In this document: piece after piece, positions 9,101 to 18,542 of the stretch
Layout of the letters: each line of letters starts with the position of its first letter
How positions within the stretch are numbered: the first letter of the stretch is position 1
Source of the DNA: Streptomyces massasporeus
GTDB taxonomy: Bacteria; Actinomycetota; Actinomycetes; Streptomycetales; Streptomycetaceae
Direction of reading: 5' to 3'
NCBI RefSeq assembly: GCF_014648995.1
Contig: NZ_BMSE01000017.1
Span: 124,001-188,000, forward strand
DNA length: 64,000 bases
Made by a program: the position numbers and the translations under genes
Notes under the pieces: model-generated
The model's database searches: none
Told to the model about the DNA's origin: nothing
The model's input: only the letters and a program-made list of their open reading frames with translations

Positions 9101-9477
9101 AGCTCCTCGACCTGCCGGTCCACGCGGGCGCTGCGCTGCTCGGAGGGCGCCTTGGACTTGGGGCGCCCGGCCGCGATGTAGGAGGTGACGTCGTCACGCT
9201 CGTCGGCGAGGGAGTGCGCGAGGGCGAGCGCGCCCTGCGTCTGCTCCGCGAGCGTCACCAGTTCCTGGGAGTCGTGGAGTTGCCCGGAGGCCGCGAGGAC
9301 GGACGGCGTGCCCGCGCCGGCGATGGCCGCGGCGACCACGGCCACGGCCACGATCAGCCGGTTGCGTACGTGCGTGGGGCGGCCCTTGCCGGTGGACGGC
9401 GTCGGCTCGGCGCCCTGAACGGGGGCCTTCTGCTTGCCTGTGCGACGAGGCCGCGTCTTTTGCACCGGTGCTCGCAT
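6178..9477 (-). CDS. cvnA: Conservon sensor histidine-kinase-like protein CvnA (nitrate/sulfonate-sensing NIT domain)
   Basis: This 1099-residue membrane protein starts at the ATG at 9477. A basic N-terminus is followed by a first membrane helix (LIVAVAVVAAAIAGAG) and a large extracytoplasmic NIT-type helical domain. A second helix (IRIAVLGALMLLAVGVATGMA), a HAMP-like segment, a coiled coil, and a HATPase_c domain (LMENATSFSPP N-box, DEGIGM, GLGLYVV) complete the sensor. The usual phosphoacceptor H-box is degenerate, as in other CvnA proteins. The last roughly 330 residues are a low-complexity Ala/Pro/Thr/Asp tail encoded by internal DNA repeats. It heads the cvnA-B-C-D-monooxygenase operon. 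The signal it senses is unknown. Confidence 0.92.
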   Translation of the reverse strand: MRAPVQKTRPRRTGKQKAPVQGAEPTPSTGKGRPTHVRNRLIVAVAVVAAAIAGAGTPSVLAASGQLHDSQELVTLAEQTQGALALAHSLADERDDVTSYIAAGRPKSKAPSEQRSARVDRQVEELRADTDTPASLRSDLDGIAAVRRAALTGKSSALEAHQAYSTAITELHGLAEQLAQQTPPRAGEGGYALAELDSAVQQAAAARGLLLAALSVPRGTGTVIDPVTGLPTETSTSSDADTRQRDALSAAAQQARLRSDAALADFRGTAPKPARASFDSTVTGTEVNSADKYLATLTDQPTLSRSDLTASPKKLDAALSARVDLMRGVESALYDRRTKDLEALRDDDVTALEIRIAVLGALMLLAVGVATGMARSLTRPLAVLRLGSKRLAEAEDPAVEEPVKFTGRNDEFAQAVRSVNALHAHAAALTERITTLESDRKHLVGQRQKMADAREELRGELAESAAQLERLRTAIGGTFVNLALRTLGLVERQLAVIENLEEREQDPDRLATLFKLDHFATVMRRHSENLLVLAGTEHVQHAAGPVPLVDVVRAAVSEIERYERVRIAALPPHAHIAGFAADDLSHLLAELMENATSFSPPDLPVEISGWLLENGEVMLSVQDEGIGMTEDRLERLNSRLADFDPEAPYDQEGEDGLGLGLYVVARLAHRHGVRVQLREQKQGGVAAVVVLPRTLFAAAPPAAVPASGPLAGTAPSYSFPGAAAEANSNVLSGRATGDDPLVALAEKAVAVRQDEAADATEADPETSSDPGATPAGPPAAPAEQPASADPALSADPVGDADAATHADGAAQTAPALPAATDALAARAEPVDTGAHAAPGTPADPAGPAERPTHTDPATPAATDASAAPATHADSAGPADAGPATPAGPATPAGPSAPAATDASATPATHADSAGPADAGPVTPAGPAAHADPDAPADHATHAAPLESPAETTMELWIPTQPGGPDPAGSDAAGSEAGPHGLAVDGDVTRTGGPDAGEGDSREHERAPDEEDRVTDKGLPKRTPKITAPTTAPRQRSGSVDADALRRRLGGFRQGAQAGYRDVEAEIADRTASHQRPATGAAGPAEPEEATGGTVEEASS
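6721..6905. repeat. Internal direct repeat in the cvnA low-complexity tail
   Basis: A block of about 71 bp at 6721-6791 recurs at 6835-6905 with one visible mismatch, giving a 114-bp (38-codon) period. It encodes the repeated segment DASA-PATHADSAGPADAGP. Shorter 15-bp units (GGACCAGCRGGCGTC type) lie between the copies. The period is a multiple of three, so copy-number changes would keep the reading frame. Confidence 0.75.
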
Positions 9478-9833
9478 TCCTGACTCGTGAACCCTTGGGC
9501 CCGGATGACGCTCCGTCAACTGGTGCGTACTCCCGGTACACTTCCCGACCCTCCCAGCGCCGGTGGGCAGCGCACGCGCATCACCTGACCCGCCACCCGA
9601 AGGAGTGAACCCCGGAGGGGAGTTGAGGGGCAAGTTCCGCAGGCCTGTGCAGCGGCCTTGCGCGGCACGCCGGTTGGACGACGGCGACGGCCGGTGGCAG
9701 TATTCGCCACCACGCCTTCCCGGAACAAATCATTCCATCCCAAACCTGGCGTCTGACCTGCGCGGCTGCGCCGGTCCGGCAACCATTGCCGGTCTTTTGC
9801 GGACGTTGTGAAGGGCTCGTGCAGACTGGCTGG
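9478..9833. other. Divergent intergenic region between cvnA and the PP2C-like gene
   Basis: These 356 bp hold both promoters. The only structured signal I see is a short inverted repeat, CCGGCAA at 9776-9782 and TTGCCGG at 9786-9792 with a 3-bp spacer, about 42 bp before the PP2C-like start. It could be an operator or a leader hairpin. Nothing else is recognisable; the region from about 9720 to 9750 is locally AT-richer. Confidence 0.4.
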
Positions 9834-10619
9834 ATGCGTACTGAACTCGCCTCGGAGCCGGGAGACGCCGACCGCCCCAACGAGGACTTCGCCAGTGTCG
9901 GGCTACCGGCCTCGGGACAGGGCGGTTCGGTCGTCGTCCTGGACGGTGTCACGCCGCCGAAGACCGGGACCGGCTGTCTGCATTCCGTCCCCTGGTTCAC
10001 GGCGCGCCTCGGTGGAGCACTGACCGAACTGACCGTTTCACTCCCGGATGTTCCCCTGGTCGACACCTTGTCCCGTGCCATCGCGCGTACCTCCGAGGCG
10101 CACGCCGCAACCTGTGACCTTTCTCACCCTCGAACTCCCCAGGCCACGGTGGTCGTGGCCCGCTGGAATCCGGACACGGTGGAGTACCTGGTCCTGTCGG
10201 ACTCGGCGCTTCTGCTGGAGTCCCCGGACGGCGTGGTGACGCCCGTCCTCGACGACCGGCTGGCCCTGCTCCCCCGTTCGGCGCTGGCGACGGACGCGCA
10301 GGTGGACGCCACGCTCCGGAACATGGAGGGCGGCTTCTTCACGGCGGCGGCCGACCCCTCGGTGGCGGTCCGGGCGGTGACCGGGACGGTGCCCCGCGGT
10401 CAGGTCCGTGCCCTGGCCGCGCTGACGGACGGCGCGACCCGCTGGGTCGAGCGGTTCGAGGAGGGCGACTGGACGGACTGCTTCCACCTGATCCGCAAGG
10501 AGGGCCCCCAGGCCCTGGTGGACCGCGTCCGGGCGCTGGAGAGGTCGGACGCCGCGGTGACCTTCCTGGGCCGCAGCAAGCGTCACGACGACGCGACGGC
10601 CGTCTACGTCGAGTTTTAG
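9834..10619 (+). CDS. PP2C-like phosphatase family protein
   Basis: This 261-residue soluble protein has the beta-strand order of PP2C-type phosphatases: an N-terminal PGDADRPNEDF, a SVVVLDGVTPP strand (VxDGhG position), RWNPDTVEYLVLSDSALLL, and a C-terminal RHDDATAVYVEF that corresponds to the last DD metal motif. The first DG motif lacks the usual following GhG, so activity may be altered. The ATG at 9834 is preferred over an upstream in-frame ATG at 9786 because it begins where homology starts. It is transcribed away from cvnA and converges on the MarR gene. The target is unknown. Confidence 0.75.
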   Translation: MRTELASEPGDADRPNEDFASVGLPASGQGGSVVVLDGVTPPKTGTGCLHSVPWFTARLGGALTELTVSLPDVPLVDTLSRAIARTSEAHAATCDLSHPRTPQATVVVARWNPDTVEYLVLSDSALLLESPDGVVTPVLDDRLALLPRSALATDAQVDATLRNMEGGFFTAAADPSVAVRAVTGTVPRGQVRALAALTDGATRWVERFEEGDWTDCFHLIRKEGPQALVDRVRALERSDAAVTFLGRSKRHDDATAVYVEF

Positions 10620-10679
10620 GCCGTGTCCGCAAAGTCCCGCTCCGAACGGCGGGCCCTGGGCTCCGGACGCTCGCCCGGC

Positions 10680-11171
10680 CTACTTCTCCATGCCGCGGTT
10701 GAGCTGGTTCAGCAGCCGGGCCAGTTCCGTGACCTCGCGGGTGTCCCAGTCGGCCAGGCGGCCGGCGTAGCGGGCGCGGCGGGCCTCCCGGACCCGGCGG
10801 ACGCGGTCGTGCCCCTCCTGGGTGAGGGCGACGAGCCAGGCGCGTCCGTCCGCGGGGTCGGGCTCGCGTGCGACCAGCCCGAGTTCCTCCAGGGCGCGCA
10901 GCTGGCGGGACATCGTCGCCTTGCCGACCCCGATGTAGGCGGCGAGCTCGGTGGCCCGCTGCTTCCCGCACTCGTCCAGCCGGACGAGCAGGCCGTACGC
11001 GGACGACTCCAGGTCGGGGTGGACCTCGCGGGCCATCTCGCCCTGGCTGGCCCGGGCACGCCGCAGCAGCACGGTCAGCTCGCGTTCCAGCGCCAGGAAG
11101 GCAGGCTGGTCCACACCGCTTGCGGCCAGACCGGCGTCCCGGTGTCCGTCGTCGTTGCCGCCCTCGTGCAC
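10680..11171 (-). CDS. MarR-family transcriptional regulator
   Basis: The GTG at 11171 gives a 163-residue protein with the MarR winged helix-turn-helix (ELAAYIGVGKATMSRQLRALEELGLVAREPDPADGRAWLVALTQEG). The wing contains the usual DxR (ADGRAW). The open frame extends further upstream to 11327, but that extension is unlike MarR proteins, and a GGGG purine run precedes the GTG. It sits between the PP2C-like gene (convergent) and lon (upstream, same strand, with a terminator between them), so it is probably transcribed alone. MarR proteins usually repress efflux or oxidative-stress genes; the ligand is unknown here. Confidence 0.85.
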   Translation of the reverse strand: MHEGGNDDGHRDAGLAASGVDQPAFLALERELTVLLRRARASQGEMAREVHPDLESSAYGLLVRLDECGKQRATELAAYIGVGKATMSRQLRALEELGLVAREPDPADGRAWLVALTQEGHDRVRRVREARRARYAGRLADWDTREVTELARLLNQLNRGMEK

Positions 11172-11307
11172 GTCAGCCCCTGCCTCGGTCGTCGCCCGGT
11201 CGTGAGAGTGCCGGTACCTGGATTTTCCGCCACCTGCCGTGATCACCGCAGTTCGGCAAGTATTCCGCAGGTCAGGGCGTCCGTGTCCACAGGGCCACCA
11301 CACGGTG

Positions 11308-11342
11308 AAGGCCCGGGCCTCCCTCACGGGAACCCGGGCCTT
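11308..11342 (-). terminator. Hairpin terminator downstream of lon
   Basis: A 10-bp perfect stem (AAGGCCCGGG at 11308-11317, CCCGGGCCTT at 11333-11342) with a 15-base loop lies 21 bp past the lon stop. It separates lon from the MarR gene. Confidence 0.65.
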
Positions 11343-11362
11343 CCTCTATCCGGTCACGTCCG

Positions 11363-13777
<2,415 letters not shown>

Positions 13778-13799
13778 GATCTCCCCTTCGGCAGTCAAG

Positions 13800-13818
13800 T
13801 TGAGCTATGCCGACTCAA
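13800..13818. promoter_or_regulatory. HAIR operator (HspR site) upstream of lon
   Basis: TTGAG at 13800-13804 and CTCAA at 13814-13818 are separated by 9 bp, exactly the spacing of the HAIR element CTTGAGT-N7-ACTCAAG. It lies directly upstream of the lon start codon on the minus strand. The outer C/G of the consensus are replaced by T at both ends. HspR repression of lon is known in Streptomyces; binding here is inferred. Confidence 0.8.
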
Positions 13819-13952
13819 TGCTTGGGCGGCTCCGGATGTTCCCCACCCGCTGTTCGCTGTCAGCGATCACTCATGACGCCGGGAGGGGGAGGGCGCGTAA
13901 GGTCCGGGACGTAAGAGCCACTAGGGGCAATCAGCCGTTACAGGGGGCGGGC

Positions 13953-14612
13953 GTGGACGAGACCGTGCAGGCATGGGTGAACGGGTGGGTCGTGTCTCGC
14001 GGGGCCGCTCCGCCCCTGGCCGAGCCATGGGGCTGGACCATCGACGTGGGGGCGTACGAGCACGTCACGCGGCATGTGTTCGGCGCGACGGACGAGGGTC
14101 TCGACGAGACGACCGTGCGCAAGGTGGCCGGGGCGGTGACCGGGCAGGGCGTGTGGCTGAAGGCGTTCCGGGATCCGTCGGTGGTCGCCGGCTGGCTGGA
14201 CGACGGCTGGTGGATCGACCCCGAGCCCGGCTTCCTCATGAGGGTCCCGCTCGCGCCGGACGGCGCTCCGGCCGCCCCCGAGGGCTACCGGCTGCGCGAG
14301 TGGTCGCGCGGCGGGGTGACCCGCGTGATGGTGGCCGCGCCGGACGGATCCCTGGCGGCACGCGGCCAGATCGCCCCGACGGGCGGGAGCGCCGTCGTCG
14401 ACCAGGTCGAGACGGCCCCCGGCCATCGCCGCAAGGGTCTGGGCAGCGTCGTCATGCGCACGCTGCAGAACGCCGCCGTCCGCCAGGGGGCGCGGACCGG
14501 CGTCCTGGCCGGCACTCCCGCGGGGCGAGGGCTCTACGAGGCTCTCGGCTGGGAGGTGGTGGCCCTGCTGACCAGCGCGAAGCACGGCCCGCCGGCCTCC
14601 GCTCGGCCCTGA
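13953..14612 (+). CDS. GNAT-family N-acetyltransferase
   Basis: This 219-residue protein starts with GTG at 13953, preceded by a GGGGGCGG purine run. The C-terminal half carries the GNAT acetyl-CoA fold: VDQVETAPGHRRKGLGSVVMRTLQ (motif A, Q/RxxGxG/A type) and GRGLYEALGWEV (motif B). The N-terminal half (WVNGWVVSRGAAPPLAEPWGWTIDVG) is a conserved actinomycete extension. It diverges from lon and converges with the rhomboid-like gene. The acyl acceptor is unknown. Confidence 0.85.
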   Translation: MDETVQAWVNGWVVSRGAAPPLAEPWGWTIDVGAYEHVTRHVFGATDEGLDETTVRKVAGAVTGQGVWLKAFRDPSVVAGWLDDGWWIDPEPGFLMRVPLAPDGAPAAPEGYRLREWSRGGVTRVMVAAPDGSLAARGQIAPTGGSAVVDQVETAPGHRRKGLGSVVMRTLQNAAVRQGARTGVLAGTPAGRGLYEALGWEVVALLTSAKHGPPASARP

Positions 14613-14624
14613 GGGACCCGGCCG

Positions 14625-15446
14625 TCAGGCCCTGGCCGGGCCAAGGCGGGCCGCATACGAGCGCCGGACCACCGGCCAGGTCGCGAGCCCGATACCCAGG
14701 GCGATGAGGTGCCCCCAGTTCGTCATCGGGTCGGCGAAGGCGAGCAGGTCCTGGAGCAGCATCCACCCGAATCCGGCCAGCAGCGGCAGGCGCAGCCACA
14801 GCGGCAGCAGACCGGCCAGGGCGCCGATGCCGGCGGCGACACCGAAGCTGACGCCGTAGTCGAGGCGGTGCAGGGAACTGTCGGGAAGGTGCCCGGCCAG
14901 CACCGCGAGCCCCACGGGCACCTCGGTCGCGAGCGTGGCGAGGACATGTCCGAGCAGGAAGACCCCGGCCGTGCGCAGGCCTCCGATCCGCCGTTCCAGC
15001 GCGGTCAGCACGAGCACGAAGGCGATGGCGAACGGCGAGGTCACCCCGCCCGCGACCCACAACGCGCTGCCGATCAGCACCAGCTCCGGCGTGCGCACCA
15101 GGTGCGCCATGTCCGTACTGGAGCCCTGGAGCAGGGCGTGCACCAGGGCCGGGTCCGCGTACGCGGCGATCAGCGAGGTGAGGCAGAGGAGCGTCGCGTA
15201 GCCGAAGGTGAACGGCGTGCCCGTGGGGGTGGGAAGCAGCAGCCAGGGGCGGAGCGTCCGGGAACGGGGCGCTGCCGCCGGGGCGGGCTCCCCTACTACC
15301 CCGACCGCCGTCCCCTGCGGGCCCCGCTGGCGCGGCATCCCGTCGAGCAGCCCCGACACCTCGGGGAAGGGCGCGTCCGGCGGCGTGAGTGTGGCCGGCT
15401 CGCGGGGCGGCGCGGTGCGTTCCAAAACGGGCACTCCTTCCGTCAT
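14625..15446 (-). CDS. Rhomboid-like integral membrane protein
   Basis: This 273-residue protein has a long cytosolic Pro-rich N-terminus (about 85 residues) and about five or six membrane segments starting at FTFGYATLLCLTSLIAAYA. The order GHVLATLATE, then RLDYGVSFGVAAGIGALAGLLPLW, and a final WGHLIALGIGLATW resembles the actinobacterial rhomboid-like family. A serine in the YGVSFG position is in the right place for a rhomboid nucleophile, and a His lies in the last helix, but I cannot confirm a catalytic dyad. The ATG at 15446 is preferred; upstream sequence in frame lacks membrane or family similarity. It diverges from the spermidine-synthase-like gene. Confidence 0.78.
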   Translation of the reverse strand: MTEGVPVLERTAPPREPATLTPPDAPFPEVSGLLDGMPRQRGPQGTAVGVVGEPAPAAAPRSRTLRPWLLLPTPTGTPFTFGYATLLCLTSLIAAYADPALVHALLQGSSTDMAHLVRTPELVLIGSALWVAGGVTSPFAIAFVLVLTALERRIGGLRTAGVFLLGHVLATLATEVPVGLAVLAGHLPDSSLHRLDYGVSFGVAAGIGALAGLLPLWLRLPLLAGFGWMLLQDLLAFADPMTNWGHLIALGIGLATWPVVRRSYAARLGPARA

Positions 15447-15597
15447 GTCCCAGCCTTCGCTCCCGACACCGCGCTGTCTGTGACCTGCGCCACGCGGAAG
15501 CCGATTCACAGCAACCCGAAAGCTCCGTCCTGCGTCCCCCTCCGGCCCCCGGCGAATTGCCGGGCACCACTCCGTGCACTCCTGCCAGGATGCCCCC

Positions 15598-16275
15598 ATG
15601 CCTAGCTCGTACGACATTCCCGAGGTCCTGGACCGTCGCGAGGGCCCGCACGGTGAGGTGGTGCTGCGGCGGCACGGCGACCGGCTGGAGATCATCGCCA
15701 ACGGCTGTTTCCTGATGGACACCTCCGACGGCCGCTCGGAGCGGCTGCTGATCGACGCCGCGCTGGACGCCCTGGCCGGCCGGGACCGCCCCCACGTCCT
15801 GATCGGCGGACTCGGCGTCGGCTTCTCCCTCGCGCACGCCGCGGCGGACCCGCGCTGGGGACGGATCACGGTGGTGGAACGCGAGCACGCGATCGTCGAA
15901 TGGCATCGCGACGGCCCGCTCTCCTCGCTCTCCGCCCAGGCTCTGGCGGACCCCCGCGCGAAAATCGTCGAGGCCGATCTCGTCGCACACGTCAATGAGA
16001 CATCCGACACGTACGACGCCCTGTGCCTCGACATCGACAACGGACCCGACTGGACCGTCACGGAGGGCAACGGAAATCTCTACCGGGAAGCCGGACTGGC
16101 AAGCTGTGCACGGGTGTTGAGACCTGGTGGGGTTCTCGCCGTCTGGTCCGCCCAACCGTCACCGGAATTCGAAGAAACCTTGCGGAATGCCGGGTTCCAG
16201 CGGGTGCGTACCGAAGAGATCCCGGTTGCCCGGGGCGTTCCGGACGTCGTGCACCTCGGCATCCGCCCTGGATAG
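15598..16275 (+). CDS. Spermidine-synthase-like methyltransferase-fold protein
   Basis: This 225-residue protein has the Rossmann core of the spermidine/spermine synthase family: HVLIGGLGVGFSLAHAAADP (nucleotide loop), ITVVEREHAIVEWHRD (acidic end of strand 2), YDALCLDIDNGPDW and RVLRPGGVLAVWSAQP. It lacks the N-terminal beta domain of a full SpeE, so a polyamine role is uncertain. The ATG at 15598 is chosen where homology begins, 24 bp inside the longest frame. It stands alone, divergent from the rhomboid-like gene and upstream of the two-component pair. Confidence 0.8.
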   Translation: MPSSYDIPEVLDRREGPHGEVVLRRHGDRLEIIANGCFLMDTSDGRSERLLIDAALDALAGRDRPHVLIGGLGVGFSLAHAAADPRWGRITVVEREHAIVEWHRDGPLSSLSAQALADPRAKIVEADLVAHVNETSDTYDALCLDIDNGPDWTVTEGNGNLYREAGLASCARVLRPGGVLAVWSAQPSPEFEETLRNAGFQRVRTEEIPVARGVPDVVHLGIRPG

Positions 16276-16411
16276 CAAAGGCGTGCTGACTCCCCGTACG
16301 CTGCTCCTCTGACGCCGATCATTCAAGCGTCAATCGCAACCATGCGCAGGCATAGCCAGTCAGAAGGAATCACCCCACTGATTCCGGGAAAGCACACCCC
16401 AGGGGCGGGCG

Positions 16412-17152
16412 ATGGAGCAGACACAGACCTCCCACAACGGTTCGGCGACGGCTACTCCGGGCGCGCAGCGCCGGGTCCTGGTGGTCGAGGACGACGCGAC
16501 GATCGTGGACGCCATCGCGACCCGCCTGCGGGCCGAGGGATTCCTCGTGCAAACGGCGGGTGACGGTCCGGCCGCGGTCGACACGGCCGAGGCGTGGCAG
16601 CCCGACCTGCTGATCCTCGACATCATGCTGCCCGGCTTCGACGGCCTGGAGGTCTGCCGGCGCGTGCAGGCCGCCCGCCCGGTGCCGGTGATGATGCTCA
16701 CCGCGCGCGACGACGAGACCGACATGCTGGTCGGGCTCGGCGTCGGTGCCGACGACTACATGACCAAGCCCTTCTCGATGCGGGAGCTGGCGGCGCGCGT
16801 GCACGTCCTGCTGCGCCGGGTGGAGCGGGCCGCCATCGCGGCGGCCACCCCCCGCTCCGGCATCCTGCGCCTCGGCGAGCTGGAGATCGACCACGCGCAG
16901 CGCCGGGTCCGGGTGCGCAGCGAGGACGTTCACCTGACGCCCACCGAGTTCGACCTGCTGGTGTGCCTGGCGAACACCCCGCGTGCGGTGCTCTCCCGTG
17001 AGCAGCTGCTCGCCGAGGTCTGGGACTGGGCGGACGCCTCCGGCACCCGCACGGTCGACAGCCACATCAAGGCGCTCCGCCGGAAGATCGGCGCCGAGCG
17101 GATCCGCACGGTCCACGGCGTCGGTTACGCCCTGGAGACCCCGACGCCATGA
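16412..17152 (+). CDS. OmpR/PhoB-family response regulator
   Basis: This 246-residue regulator has a receiver domain (residues 20-140: acidic pocket VEDD, phosphoacceptor Asp70 in LLILDIMLPG, Thr and Lys switch residues in MMLTARD and TKPF). A C-terminal winged helix (LTPTEFDLLVCLANTPRAVLSREQLLAEVWDW, TVDSHIKALRRKIG) binds DNA. The histidine kinase gene overlaps its stop by 4 bp, so they form a cognate pair. The pair lies immediately upstream of kgd on the same strand. The stimulus and regulon are not visible. Confidence 0.95.
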   Translation: MEQTQTSHNGSATATPGAQRRVLVVEDDATIVDAIATRLRAEGFLVQTAGDGPAAVDTAEAWQPDLLILDIMLPGFDGLEVCRRVQAARPVPVMMLTARDDETDMLVGLGVGADDYMTKPFSMRELAARVHVLLRRVERAAIAAATPRSGILRLGELEIDHAQRRVRVRSEDVHLTPTEFDLLVCLANTPRAVLSREQLLAEVWDWADASGTRTVDSHIKALRRKIGAERIRTVHGVGYALETPTP

Positions 17153-18261
17153 GCGGTGGGCCGGCCGGACGGAGAATCCCCGGGGAGCCGGATCCCTGGG
17201 GCGGGGTGAGCCCGTTCTCGATCAAGACCAAGCTGGGCGCGCTCGTCGTCATCTCGGTGCTGATCACCACGGGACTGTCGGTGATCGCGGTGCACACCAA
17301 GACGGAGCTGCGCTTCATCACGGTCTTCTCGATGATCGCCACGCTTCTCATTACGCAGTTCGTGGCCCATTCACTCACCGCACCGCTGGACGAGATGACC
17401 GCGGTGGCCCGCTCCATCTCCCAGGGCGACTACACCCGCCGCACGCGGGAGAACCGCCGTGACGAGCTGGGCGACCTGGCCGTGACGATCAACGCCATGG
17501 CCGACGAGCTGGAGGCCCAGGACAGCCAGCGCAAGGAACTCGTGGCGAATGTCTCGCACGAGCTGCGCACGCCCATCGCGGGTCTGCGCGCGGTGCTGGA
17601 GAACATCGTCGACGGGGTCACGCAGGCCGACCCGGAGACCATGCGCACGGCGCTGAAGCAGACCGAGCGTCTCGGGCGGCTGGTGGAGACGCTGCTGGAC
17701 CTGTCCCGCCTGGACAACGGCGTCGTACCGCTGAAACAGCGGCGGTTCGAGGTGTGGCCGTATCTGTCCGGCGTGCTGAAGGAGGCCAACATGGTCGCCT
17801 CCGTCCGCGCGGGCATCGCGACCGGCTCGGGCAGTCACACCCGTACCGACGTCCATCTGCACCTCGACGTCCATCCACCGGAGTTGACCGCGCACGCGGA
17901 CCCGGAGCGCATCCACCAGGTCGTCGCCAATCTCATCGACAACGCGGTCAAGCACAGCCCGCCGCACGGCCGGGTGACGGTCAAGGCGCGGCGCGGCGCC
18001 CTGCCGGAGTCTCTGGAGCTGGAGGTTCTGGACGAGGGACCCGGCATTCCGAAGTCCGAGTGGCACCGCGTCTTCGAGCGGTTCAACCGCGGCAGCGCCA
18101 AGCGGCCGCAGGGGCCGGGCAGCGACGGGGGCACGGGACTCGGTCTGGCGATCGCCCGCTGGGCGGTGGACCTGCACGGGGGGCGGATCGGAGTGGCCGA
18201 ATCCGAGCGGGGTTGCCGGATTCTTGTCACTCTTCCGGGACTGTCATCTCTGCCAAGTTGA
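17149..18261 (+). CDS. Sensor histidine kinase, partner of the upstream response regulator
   Basis: This 370-residue kinase has two membrane helices (about 30-48 and 56-76) with almost no extracytoplasmic loop, so it probably senses in the membrane or through partners. A HAMP domain (LTAPLDEMTAVARSISQGDY), HisKA with His137 in VSHELRTP, and HATPase_c with N-box NLIDNAVKHSPP and G-box DEGPGIP and GTGLGLAIARW follow. The start overlaps the response-regulator stop (ATGA). The start of kgd follows after 281 bp, long enough for a separate promoter. Confidence 0.95.
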   Translation: MSGGPAGRRIPGEPDPWGGVSPFSIKTKLGALVVISVLITTGLSVIAVHTKTELRFITVFSMIATLLITQFVAHSLTAPLDEMTAVARSISQGDYTRRTRENRRDELGDLAVTINAMADELEAQDSQRKELVANVSHELRTPIAGLRAVLENIVDGVTQADPETMRTALKQTERLGRLVETLLDLSRLDNGVVPLKQRRFEVWPYLSGVLKEANMVASVRAGIATGSGSHTRTDVHLHLDVHPPELTAHADPERIHQVVANLIDNAVKHSPPHGRVTVKARRGALPESLELEVLDEGPGIPKSEWHRVFERFNRGSAKRPQGPGSDGGTGLGLAIARWAVDLHGGRIGVAESERGCRILVTLPGLSSLPS

Positions 18262-18542
18262 CGTAAAGTTCGAAGCGGAGCCACAAGATCCACGGGCGTC
18301 CGCACTGACGGACACGTGTGATCAGGCACAGGCCCGCGCCATCGGCGCCCGGGGCCCTGCCCCGCTCTTCCCTCCTGAAGCGGAACCACGCTTGTTTCCC
18401 GCCATTTCAAGCCCCGAAACACAGTTCCAGATGTGACTTGCACGACGTTGCACCGGCCCGACCTGACCTTCCCCGTCCAGGGGGCGTAGCCTTGATTCCC
18501 GCTGTCCATCATCTTGTGAAGCGGAAGAGGGCGGTTGCCGCC

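Noticed and set aside
10680-11327. Longer MarR reading frame starting at 11327
   Set aside because: The first 52 residues have no MarR similarity and unusual composition; GTG 11171 begins the plausible protein.
18316-18329. GTGTGATCAGGCAC, matching a Crp-type pattern GTG-N6-GNCAC upstream of kgd
   Set aside because: The pattern has only seven fixed bases and will occur by chance many times in 64 kb of high-GC DNA; no support beyond position.
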